Part shown: piece by piece, positions 1-6,968 of the stretch
How the letters are laid out: each line of letters begins with the position of its first letter
Position numbering within the stretch: the stretch's first letter is position 1
From: CAZEAB01 sp964552945
GTDB taxonomy: Archaea; Nanobdellota; Nanobdellia; Woesearchaeales; GW2011-AR9
Reading direction: 5' to 3'
DNA length: 64,000 nt
Assembly (NCBI GenBank): GCA_964552945.1
Contig: CAZKIP010000001.1
Location: forward strand, 62,001-126,000
Translations under genes and position numbers: made by a program
The notes under the pieces: generated by a model
The model's database searches: none
What the model saw: only the letters and a program-made list of their open reading frames with translations
Told to the model about the DNA's origin: nothing

Positions 1-481
1 TTCCACTATTAACAAGCATCATTTCTAACTCTGTTTCATGAGGAGTAATAATAGAATTTTCAAAATCTTTGAAAGTCATTGATTTTAAAGCGTCAGCGTC
101 AACAACTTTTAATCCTTGAAATCTTTTAATAAAATATTGATTGAATTTGTCAGCTTTTCTGGTCATTCCACAACCAATTAAAATAGAATCGAATCTGTCT
201 GCAAGTTTAGCCATTTCTTTGGCATTTTTCACAGTAAAAATATTTGCACCTTTAATTTTATGAGTTATTAAATCTGGAGCGTATCTATTAACGGTCCAAG
301 AAACTTTGTCAGAACTTGCGATTGTTACAAGATCACATCCAGAACGCAATGCAGCCAATCCAGCTAAAGAAAGTGCGCCTACGTAGTCTTCTGAGCCCCC
401 AATTATCAAAGTATGGCCATTTTGACCTTTACGGGAGTTTTTCTTCCTATCCATGAGCTTTTTTACTTGATTAAGATTCAT
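1..481 (-). CDS. nnrD: NAD(P)HX dehydratase (NnrD/carbohydrate kinase-like), 3' part cut by window edge
   Basis: The first 160 residues are visible; the C-terminus lies beyond base 1. The family repairs hydrated NADH/NADPH in an ATP- or ADP-dependent reaction in the cytosol. The reading frame shows the family's Gly-rich start (GGSEDYVGA, residues 28-36), a DADAL motif (128-132) before the nucleotide site, and TPHETE (146-151). The ATG at 481 is preceded by a GAGGC SD-like stretch. Only the dehydratase half is visible and it starts directly after the ATG, so an N-terminal epimerase (NnrE) fusion is absent. Family call is firm; the cofactor is inferred. Confidence 0.85.
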   Translation of the reverse strand, partial: MNLNQVKKLMDRKKNSRKGQNGHTLIIGGSEDYVGALSLAGLAALRSGCDLVTIASSDKVSWTVNRYAPDLITHKIKGANIFTVKNAKEMAKLADRFDSILIGCGMTRKADKFNQYFIKRFQGLKVVDADALKSMTFKDFENSIITPHETELEMMLVNSG

Positions 482-702
482 TTTTGCCTCTGTTAATTGT
501 TTATTAGTTTATGTTTTTGTAGTAATTTTTTGGTTAAAAACTCCTATTTTTGCCTTCTTTTATAAATGAAAATTTATTTTTTTAGCTTCATTTATATATA
601 AAAGAGCAATTTCCACTATTTCTTTTGTATCTACTGAAGAGTGACTATATAAATGTTTCGATTTCCTGCCAGAATAAGCTCAGCATTTTTGTTTATGATG
701 GC
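482..702. other. Intergenic region without a recognised gene
   Basis: AT-rich stretch between the divergent NnrD gene and tRNA-Ile. It holds several TATA-like runs on both strands (for example around 558-570 and 590-602) but no ORF above about 15 codons and no RNA gene that I recognise. Confidence 0.5.
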
Positions 703-713
703 AATATTTAAAA
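703..713 (+). promoter_or_regulatory. TATA-like box of tRNA-Ile
   Basis: AATATTTAAAA lies 26-36 bases before the first base of the tRNA, the usual distance of an archaeal TATA box from its start site. Confidence 0.5.
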
Positions 714-738
714 AGAGGGTCAATCTTGTGCAATTAGT

Positions 739-911
739 GGGCCTGTAGCTCAGTCTGGTCTAGAGCGCTGATTCCTTAGGGAAGCGTAAGTCTTATATGA
801 CCGCTCTTGAATCAATTCAAAAAACTCAAGAGCAGCTAAGCTAGCCAGAGGTCGGGGGTTCAAATATTGATGTTAGAATAAAGCATCACTTTGAAAGTCT
901 CCTCAGGCCCA
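739..911 (+). tRNA. tRNA-Ile(UAU) with three introns
   Basis: The acceptor stem is GGGCCUG/CAGGCCC with discriminator A at 911. Three introns are predicted from BHB folds: 771-789 (position 29/30), 798-842 (37/38) and 865-897 (59/60). For the first, GCGC (765-768) pairs with GCGU (784-787), with bulges UGA and AAG. For the second, CUUA (792-795) pairs with UAAG (837-840). For the third, UUCA (859-863) pairs with UGAA (892-895). Removing them gives a 76-nt tRNA with stem CUGGU/GCCAG, loop CUUAUAA, and T-arm GGGGG-UUCAAAU-CUCCU. The anticodon is UAU (794-796). The body matches archaeal tRNA-Ile. Reading the gene with one anticodon intron leaves a mismatched stem, so the three-intron model is preferred. 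Confidence 0.9.
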
Positions 912-913
912 TC

Positions 914-923
914 CTTTTTTTTT
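914..923 (+). terminator. Oligo-T terminator after tRNA-Ile
   Basis: A run of nine T follows two bases after the discriminator, typical of archaeal transcription termination. Confidence 0.55.
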
Positions 924-1017
924 AATTTTCATAGTTGTCAGCTACGCTTTATAGAACATTTTAGAAACATTTTATATACGGAAGAATAATTCCCATTACA
1001 GAGGCAATAGGTAACAA

Positions 1018-1749
1018 ATGTTAGATATAGCACATCGAGGAGCAAGCGCTGTAGCTCCAGAAAACACCCAAGGTGCTTTTCTTGAAGCGATTAATTCTAA
1101 AGCAGATGCCATAGAATTGGATATTCATGTAACAAAAGACAAAAAAGTAGTAGTTATCCACGATGCCAGAGTTAACAGAACTTCTAATGGGTCCGGTTTT
1201 GTGCATAAGATGACTTTATCAGAACTAAGAAAGTTTAATTATGGCCTTGGTAAAATAAAAGAAAAAATCCTTACCCTTAAAGAAGCCATAGAGTTCATAA
1301 AAGGTAGAACCCATATTATTGTTGAAGCCAAATTATCAGTTAAGGGAAATGAGAAGTTGGTTGAAGAAATTATTAGTAAATCTAAGCATAAAAACAAAAT
1401 TTGGATCCATTCATCCCATAGAAAAATCTTGAAAAATTTTCGTAAAATTAACCCTAACATTAAATTGGGGTTTGTGGTAATTTTCTCTTTTCTACATAGA
1501 TTCCTAAATAAATATTATAATAGATTCATTAAAAAATATAAAATTTCGTTCTTCTCTATAGATGATGTTTTTATAAATAAATATTTTGTAGATAATTTTG
1601 TTAGAGAAATTAAGAAACAAGGAGCAGAAGTTTATTTATGGACTCTTAATGATGCTACATCTATTTTCAAAGCTCTTTCTCTTGGAGCAGATGGAATAAT
1701 TACTAATTATCCAGGTTTGCTGAGAAAAGTAATTAAAAAACATAAATAA
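1018..1749 (+). CDS. Glycerophosphodiester phosphodiesterase (GDPD family)
   Basis: 243 residues, close to the usual size of the cytosolic UgpQ type; no signal peptide. It hydrolyses glycerophosphodiesters to glycerol phosphate and an alcohol, using a metal. Family residues are all present: HRGAS (6-10), PENT (14-17), ELD (33-35) and HD (48-49), and the C-terminus has the expected DGIITNYP barrel strand. A TATA-like ATATA element (970-980) and a GAGGCAATAGGT leader precede the ATG. It stands alone between a tRNA and a convergent membrane gene. In an archaeon with ether lipids the physiological substrate could be a lipid headgroup product; that is inference. Confidence 0.9.
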   Translation: MLDIAHRGASAVAPENTQGAFLEAINSKADAIELDIHVTKDKKVVVIHDARVNRTSNGSGFVHKMTLSELRKFNYGLGKIKEKILTLKEAIEFIKGRTHIIVEAKLSVKGNEKLVEEIISKSKHKNKIWIHSSHRKILKNFRKINPNIKLGFVVIFSFLHRFLNKYYNRFIKKYKISFFSIDDVFINKYFVDNFVREIKKQGAEVYLWTLNDATSIFKALSLGADGIITNYPGLLRKVIKKHK

Positions 1750-1798
1750 TAATAACAATAATAATAATAATATTTTAAATAAATAATAATTTAGTTTC
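1750..1798. repeat. AAT/ATA simple repeat
   Basis: Low-complexity AT-only tract rich in AAT/ATA triplets between two convergent genes. Probably a slippage-prone spacer; no function is indicated. Confidence 0.7.
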
Positions 1799-1810
1799 TT
1801 TTGTTAACTT

Positions 1811-2398
1811 CTAGGCATTCTTTAAATGATATCTTATAATGAATACACAAGCAATTACTGAACCTATCAAATTAAAAAATAAATCGAAAGCATTGTTGAT
1901 ATAATCTCCAACACCTGAGCCAGCATTAAGGAACAGTACTGCACCTAATTCAAGGACTTCATTAAAAGCGCCTATCCCCATAGCTATCAAAATTAAAATT
2001 AATGAAAGAAAATAGGGATTGTGTTTCATTTTCACATCTAAATGTGGGCGAAGTAAATTATAAGCCACTAAAGTTGCCAAAAAAATTCCAAACCCATGAA
2101 CAAGATTATCATACTTAAAAATTTCTGGAATTAACCATAAATCGTAAAGCCTTACTCCGAAAAGATGAACATTCCCTCCAAGAATATGCATCAAACCAAG
2201 AAGAGTTAATCCAAAAAGAAGAGTTTTACTCAAGTGTAATTTTTTGTGATAAAGACCAACAATAAGAATAAGGACGGCCATTATAAAACTATAATATAGG
2301 AACTCGTAATTGCCTTTAACAATTGAAAGGATTGTAAAAAATAGAAGATAACCTATCGTAAAATAAAGTAATAGATTTAATTCTGTTTTGTCTTTCAT
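1811..2398 (-). CDS. Polytopic membrane protein of the DUF2238/YjdF type
   Basis: 195 residues with about six hydrophobic segments. The second half has the family's pattern of a conserved D-x2-VH (YDNLVHGFG, around residue 95) followed by a G-x-G-AFNEVLE helix (around 143-151), acidic and His residues inside membrane segments that suggest a metal or ion site. The biochemical function of the family is not established. It converges with the GDPD gene and has no operon partner. The assignment rests on these motifs and topology only. Confidence 0.6.
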   Translation of the reverse strand: MKDKTELNLLLYFTIGYLLFFTILSIVKGNYEFLYYSFIMAVLILIVGLYHKKLHLSKTLLFGLTLLGLMHILGGNVHLFGVRLYDLWLIPEIFKYDNLVHGFGIFLATLVAYNLLRPHLDVKMKHNPYFLSLILILIAMGIGAFNEVLELGAVLFLNAGSGVGDYINNAFDLFFNLIGSVIACVFIIRYHLKNA

Positions 2399-2521
2399 AA
2401 AAGAATAAAAATTAAGAAGTTTATATTATTTACGTTAATTCTATGGTTAGAAAAAATAAATGATGGTTCCAACATAATTTCAAGATGCCGTAACCGCAGT
2501 CGTAGACGAGGATTTGGAATT

Positions 2522-3838
2522 TTATTTTAAAATTCCATAACCTATCAATCGAAATCTGTCTCCAACCCTTCTTGAAATAGTAATTCTATCCCCTGCATTT
2601 GCACAGATAGGTTTCTTTAAATGACAAGAAGTGTTTTTCTTAGAAGGATTAAGCACTACTCCAACAGTAGCGGTTGCATTCACATTCAACATAAGAACTT
2701 CTCCTTTAGCTAAAGGTTTGACTTCAACCTCTTGTTTAGTTCCCACAACTTTTTCTAAAAGATGTGTATCAATAGTAATTTCATAATGTAACTTTGGAAG
2801 TTTCCCAGGAAGCCCAACTAACGAACCACCCAAGGAATCAGATTTAACGATTGTAGGATCAAGAGTTGTTCCTAAAGCCATACTTCCACCCGAATGAATT
2901 TTTTTAACAGGTTTTCCACTGGCAAAAATTTTAACAATCTTAGTAAATAGTGGTTTCCAAACTTTCTTGTTTTTTTCTTCAACCATATAACCCGGACAAA
3001 TTTCAACATCATCTCCTTCATTAAAAACGCCTTGTTTAACGGTCCCCCCTAAAACTCCACCAACTAAACCTTCTGGTCTAATTCCTGGTTTGTTAATGTC
3101 AAAAGAACGAGCCACCAGCATGATAGGGGCATCACTTTTACTTTTTTTAGGAGAAGGAATAAATTCTTCAATTGCCTTAAATAAAACGTCAATGTTAACA
3201 TTTGCTCTAGCAGAGATAGGAATTATTGGAGCGTCCTTATAATCGGTTGTTGAAATGAAATCCTTAATCTGTTGATAATTTTTAAGAGCTTCTTCATGAC
3301 TCACCAGATCAATTTTATTTTGGACAATGATGATGTTCTTTATTCCAGAAATCTGTAAAGCAACTACATGTTCCTTTGTTTGAGGTTGAGGACATTTTTC
3401 ATTAGCAGAAACCAATAAAAGAGCAGCATCAACAATTGCGGCACCGCTTAACATAGTGGCCATCAAAGACTCGTGTCCAGGAGAATCTACAAGAGAGATT
3501 TTTCTTTGTAAAGCTGTTTCCCCGTTACATTTAATACATTTGTCTTTTGAAGTGAAATAATCACATTTTTCACATTTGTTAATAGAAAAATCAGCGTATC
3601 CTAATCTGATGGTAATTCCTTTCTTAAGTTCCTCAGAATGAGTATCTGTCCACTTACCACTTAGACGTTCAGTTAAAGTAGTTTTTCCATGATCAACATG
3701 TCCAACTAACGCTAAATTTAATTCTGGTTGCACCACTGGAGCATCTTTCTTTGTTTTAGAAGTTGTTTTAGTGGTTTTTTTATTAGTTTTTTTGGCAGTA
3801 GATGCCGTACTTTTCTCAGATTTATCCTTTTTAGCCAT
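2522..3838 (-). CDS. eif2g: Translation initiation factor aIF2, gamma subunit
   Basis: 438 residues. The GTPase core of the complex that brings initiator Met-tRNA to the small ribosomal subunit. Visible are the P-loop GHVDHGKTTL, a Cys4 zinc knuckle (two CxxC pairs separated by about a dozen residues), the G3 motif DSPGHE, the G4 motif NKID, and the two beta-barrel domains ending in RRVGDRFRLIGYG. A Lys-rich tail of about 35 residues precedes the G domain. An upstream in-frame ATG at 3862 exists, but a TATA-like GTTTTTAAAT sits at 3862-3871, 24-33 bases before the ATG at 3838, so a leaderless start at 3838 is preferred. Confidence 0.96.
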   Translation of the reverse strand: MAKKDKSEKSTASTAKKTNKKTTKTTSKTKKDAPVVQPELNLALVGHVDHGKTTLTERLSGKWTDTHSEELKKGITIRLGYADFSINKCEKCDYFTSKDKCIKCNGETALQRKISLVDSPGHESLMATMLSGAAIVDAALLLVSANEKCPQPQTKEHVVALQISGIKNIIIVQNKIDLVSHEEALKNYQQIKDFISTTDYKDAPIIPISARANVNIDVLFKAIEEFIPSPKKSKSDAPIMLVARSFDINKPGIRPEGLVGGVLGGTVKQGVFNEGDDVEICPGYMVEEKNKKVWKPLFTKIVKIFASGKPVKKIHSGGSMALGTTLDPTIVKSDSLGGSLVGLPGKLPKLHYEITIDTHLLEKVVGTKQEVEVKPLAKGEVLMLNVNATATVGVVLNPSKKNTSCHLKKPICANAGDRITISRRVGDRFRLIGYGILK

Positions 3839-3983
3839 TAAATTACTAGAAAAGTAACCCATTTAAAAACATTCTGCTTTTTTATGGCTTAGTCTTGAAT
3901 ATAGTAAAACATTTTTGGTAAAACAATAACTTTAAAAAACTCCATTGCCTTTTCTACCTTAATAAATCAAAAAAGAGGTAGGA

Positions 3984-5636
3984 ATGAGTTTATATCAATT
4001 TTTCAAGAAACAACAGCATAGAGAAAGGTTGAAAGAGATAGTTCACGTTTTCTTTGAAGAAGAATTTGGTTTTTTTATTTCAAAAATAAAATTACATGGT
4101 CACCTTCCTTTTCATAAAAGAATCAAAACAAAGATTGCAAAAGAAAAAGCTATAGACCATCAAATTAGGTTAAGGCAAGCTTTCGAAAAATTAGGGCCCA
4201 CATTCATTAAACTGGGTCAGCTCCTATCTTTACGTTCAGATTTAGTTCCACCAGAGTTCATCACTGAATTTGAAAAAATGCAGGATAAAGTTGCCCCTTT
4301 CCCTTTCAAAGAAGCAAAAAAGATTATTGAAAAAGAATTGAAAAAGCCCCTTGATAAGGTTTTTACTTTCTTTCCAGAAAAACCAGTAGCTTCTGCCTCC
4401 ATCTCCCAAGTTTACAAAGCAAAAATAGGTAAAAAAGTTGTTGCGGTTAAAGTTCAAAGACCGGGAGTTGAAAATCAAATTAAAGAAGATACTGAAATAA
4501 TGTATGAAATTGTGAGGTTGATGGAAAATCATCTTCCAGAATTCAAACTTTATGCTTTAAGAGATTTAGTTCGTGAATTTGAAAAATGGACCATTAAAGA
4601 ATTAAATTTTAAGATTGAAGCCCATTACGCTGAAAAAATTGCTGAAAATTTTGCAGATAGTAAAATTCTAAAAATACCCAAAATATATTCTGAATTAACT
4701 ACCAATAAAGTTTTAGTAATGGAATTTCTAGAAGGGATACCTCTTCATGATGTTAAAAGAATAAAAAAGAAAAAACTTAATATTAGAAAAGTTATCAAAA
4801 ATGGATATTTTATTATGTTGAAACAAGTTTTTATTGATGGGTTCTTTCACGCTGACCCCCACCCAGGAAATATCTTGGTGTTAAAAGATGGCAAGATAGG
4901 GATGGTTGATTTCGGAATTCTAGGACATTTTGATAAAAAACTAAGACGTTATGCTTTAGATCTCTTTTATTCTTTCGTTAACAACGACCATGAAGAAGCA
5001 GTAAACATTATTCTAAGAATGAACCCCGATAATGATGTCAATAAAGAAGAGTTCACAGAAGATGTAAGAGATATTTTTGAACAGTTTTATTGTGCTTCTC
5101 AAAGTGACATGTTGGTTGGTCATTTCATCAGAGAAACTTTGACCAATGCCTATAAACATAGATTAAGAATTCCCACAGATTTTGTACTTTATGGAAAAGC
5201 TCTAGCCACCATAGAAGGTCTTGGTTTACGCTATCTTCCTAATTTTTCCTTCTATAATGAAACTAAAATCATTCTTAAAAAATTACTAAACTACAAATTC
5301 TTCGCTAATGAAGCTTATGATAAAACAAGAAGTAAATTGGTAGATTATGGAGAACTAATAGAAAATCTTCCAAAAAATTTCAATGCAATTCTGAAAAAAG
5401 CAAAAGATTTCAGAATGACTATTGACGTTGAAGATAATGATATTAAAAAACTAAATTTGGAATTGGAACATTCATCTGGAAATCTTTCCCTAGGGTTTAT
5501 TATTGCAGCTTTAATCGTTGCTTCAGCACTAATAATGATGACAGATAGATCTGCTTACTATTATGGAACGGGTTTTTCGATCGCAGGGGTAATGGGTTTA
5601 TGGTTAATTAAAAGAACAATTTTTAAGAAAAATTAA
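3984..5636 (+). CDS. ABC1/UbiB (ADCK) family atypical kinase with C-terminal membrane anchor
   Basis: 550 residues, normal for UbiB/AarF. Family motifs are present: KLGQ (in GPTFIKLGQLLS), the Ala-rich P-loop ASISQVY that replaces the Gly-rich loop, HADPHPGN of the catalytic loop and VDFGI of the metal-binding loop. Hydrophobic stretches at about 500-545 form a membrane anchor. The family supports isoprenoid-quinone or lipid metabolism in bacteria and mitochondria; its role in an archaeon without visible quinone genes here is open. AGAGGTAGG is the SD. It is followed after 10 bases by a phasin-like gene, a pairing also known from bacteria. Confidence 0.93.
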   Translation: MSLYQFFKKQQHRERLKEIVHVFFEEEFGFFISKIKLHGHLPFHKRIKTKIAKEKAIDHQIRLRQAFEKLGPTFIKLGQLLSLRSDLVPPEFITEFEKMQDKVAPFPFKEAKKIIEKELKKPLDKVFTFFPEKPVASASISQVYKAKIGKKVVAVKVQRPGVENQIKEDTEIMYEIVRLMENHLPEFKLYALRDLVREFEKWTIKELNFKIEAHYAEKIAENFADSKILKIPKIYSELTTNKVLVMEFLEGIPLHDVKRIKKKKLNIRKVIKNGYFIMLKQVFIDGFFHADPHPGNILVLKDGKIGMVDFGILGHFDKKLRRYALDLFYSFVNNDHEEAVNIILRMNPDNDVNKEEFTEDVRDIFEQFYCASQSDMLVGHFIRETLTNAYKHRLRIPTDFVLYGKALATIEGLGLRYLPNFSFYNETKIILKKLLNYKFFANEAYDKTRSKLVDYGELIENLPKNFNAILKKAKDFRMTIDVEDNDIKKLNLELEHSSGNLSLGFIIAALIVASALIMMTDRSAYYYGTGFSIAGVMGLWLIKRTIFKKN

Positions 5637-5646
5637 GAGGTAAAAA

Positions 5647-5934
5647 ATGAAAAAAGACGAGATAATAAAAAAGAGTTTAATGATAGGCGTAGGACTAGCA
5701 GCTTTTGCTAAAGATAAATCTGAAAAGATGGTTAAAGACCTTGTTAAGAAAGGGAAAATTAACCCTAAAGAAGGGAAAAAAATGGTTTCAAGTATTTATA
5801 GTGAAGCTGAACGTTCAGGGAAAAAAGTAGCAAAAGTTATTGAATCTGAATTAAAAAAAATGATGAAAGTTGTAAGTAAACCTGCTAAGAAAAAAACGGT
5901 TAAAAAGAAAGCAACTAAGAAAAAAAAGAAGTGA
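5647..5934 (+). CDS. Small Lys-rich phasin-like protein
   Basis: 95 residues. The first 65 residues have a short hydrophobic helix (LMIGVGLAAFAKDK) followed by an amphipathic helix with the pattern VKKGKINPKEGKKMV, as in small proteins annotated as phasin or polyhydroxyalkanoate granule regulators that often lie beside UbiB kinases. The last 25 residues are almost pure Lys and Ala. Start chosen at the ATG preceded by AAGAGGTAAAAA. Co-transcription with the kinase is likely. A granule role is not implied; a membrane or coiled-coil adaptor of the kinase is equally possible. Confidence 0.65.
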   Translation: MKKDEIIKKSLMIGVGLAAFAKDKSEKMVKDLVKKGKINPKEGKKMVSSIYSEAERSGKKVAKVIESELKKMMKVVSKPAKKKTVKKKATKKKKK

Positions 5935-5936
5935 GA

Positions 5937-6218
5937 TTATATTTTTTTTAGGGTAATTTCAATATTACTTACTCTTACTTTTTTACCTTCTTTATTATCA
6001 AATTCTTCACTACTGATTTTAACATCTTTAACATCTATTTTCTTATCTAAAAATCTGTTTTTTGAAACTTCAGCAATATCTACGGCACGGGTAATTAACT
6101 TGCCTCGAGCCTTTACAACAACTTCATTAGCACCTTTTGTTGTAAATTGCATTACCACACCAGTTACATAATTCATAAAAGGTTTGTTACCCACAAGAAT
6201 AGAGTTATCGTCAACCAT
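5937..6218 (-). CDS. albA: Alba family DNA/RNA-binding protein
   Basis: 93 residues, standard length. Alba dimers coat archaeal DNA and RNA. The sequence shows the loop ILVGNKPFMNYV near the N-terminus (Lys in the GNKP motif is the usual acetylation and nucleic-acid site), KARGKLITRAVDIAEV, and the final strand VSNIEITLKK. A GGTGATAAAA SD precedes the ATG. Its 3' end meets the phasin-like gene convergently with two bases between them. Confidence 0.95.
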   Translation of the reverse strand: MVDDNSILVGNKPFMNYVTGVVMQFTTKGANEVVVKARGKLITRAVDIAEVSKNRFLDKKIDVKDVKISSEEFDNKEGKKVRVSNIEITLKKI

Positions 6219-6257
6219 TTTTTATCACCACTAAATAATTCTTCACTAAAACTAAAT

Positions 6258-6446
6258 TTATTGCTCTTTCTTTTTAAGACGGGACATATACCCAGCAATA
6301 ATGTTTCTTAATTTCTTACTGACAATCTTAGTATTTTGAGAAGTAATCTTTTTATTTTCATTAAAATCTGTTGAAAATAACTCGCCTCTAGTTTTAAGAA
6401 GTTCTTTAGTTTTCCTTTTTACATGACTTGTTTTAATTCTTCCCAT
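6258..6446 (-). CDS. rps17e: Ribosomal protein S17e
   Basis: 62 residues; short basic protein of the archaeal and eukaryotic small subunit. MGRIKTSHVKR at the N-terminus and the KIVSKKLRNIIAGYMSRL helix are diagnostic. The frame is open much further upstream, but the TATA-like TTTATAAATAAA at about 6464-6475 lies the right distance for a leaderless start at 6446, and the extra residues resemble nothing in the family. Confidence 0.93.
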   Translation of the reverse strand: MGRIKTSHVKRKTKELLKTRGELFSTDFNENKKITSQNTKIVSKKLRNIIAGYMSRLKKKEQ

Positions 6447-6551
6447 AAACCCTTCAGTACGAGGTTTATTTATAAAGATTCCGGTAAGAATTACTATACT
6501 CCAGTATACATTTACGTAATATTTATATATTAAATTACTTTTTTCACACCT

Positions 6552-6950
6552 ATGGTTATTCTCTTTGATCAGTTTAATTTGCCGGAGGACATATTCAAGA
6601 TAATTTTCGCTACTGAGCAGCAGGAAATGGTTGGAAAAATGCTCATAAAATACATGTGGGAAAATGACGGAGAGATAGGTAAAACTGAGATGAGTCTCTT
6701 TGCTACTGCATTGCATGAAGGTAAAGCCATAATTCAAGAGAAGGGTAAATCTCCTTTAGCTAAGGAGCAAAGAATGTCTTACAATAAGCGACAGTTTTAT
6801 GATAGAATTCTTACACCTATGAGAGGCATGGGGCTTATTCAATATGATTTGTATAAGAAAACCTACAAGATTTCTGACAAGTTTAACAAAATGATGATTA
6901 AGATAGGTTTAATGTGGTTAAGAGAATTGGAAAAGAAAGGTAAAAATTGA
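6552..6950 (+). CDS. Putative winged-helix DNA-binding protein
   Basis: 132 residues, mostly helical and basic. The pattern of a helix pair (QEMVGKMLIKYMWEN...GEIGKTEMSLFATAL), then RQFYDRILTPMRGMGLIQYD and a beta-hairpin-like KKTYKISDKF, suggests a winged HTH, but the family is not one I can name. Divergent from rps17e, with TATA-like ATATTTATATATTAAA about 26 bases before the ATG, so probably leaderless. Could be a local transcription factor. Confidence 0.55.
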   Translation: MVILFDQFNLPEDIFKIIFATEQQEMVGKMLIKYMWENDGEIGKTEMSLFATALHEGKAIIQEKGKSPLAKEQRMSYNKRQFYDRILTPMRGMGLIQYDLYKKTYKISDKFNKMMIKIGLMWLRELEKKGKN

Positions 6951-6968
6951 AAGGTAAAAATTAAATTA

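Noticed and set aside
739..911. Reading the first tRNA as tRNA-Lys(CUU) with a single long anticodon intron
   Set aside because: It leaves an A-C mismatch in the anticodon stem and C instead of U at position 33. Two BHB introns at 29/30 and 37/38 give a fully paired stem and an Ile-type body.
1750..1798. AAT-rich tract as an origin or attachment site
   Set aside because: Only simple low-complexity AT repeats between convergent genes, without origin-recognition boxes or flanking direct repeats.
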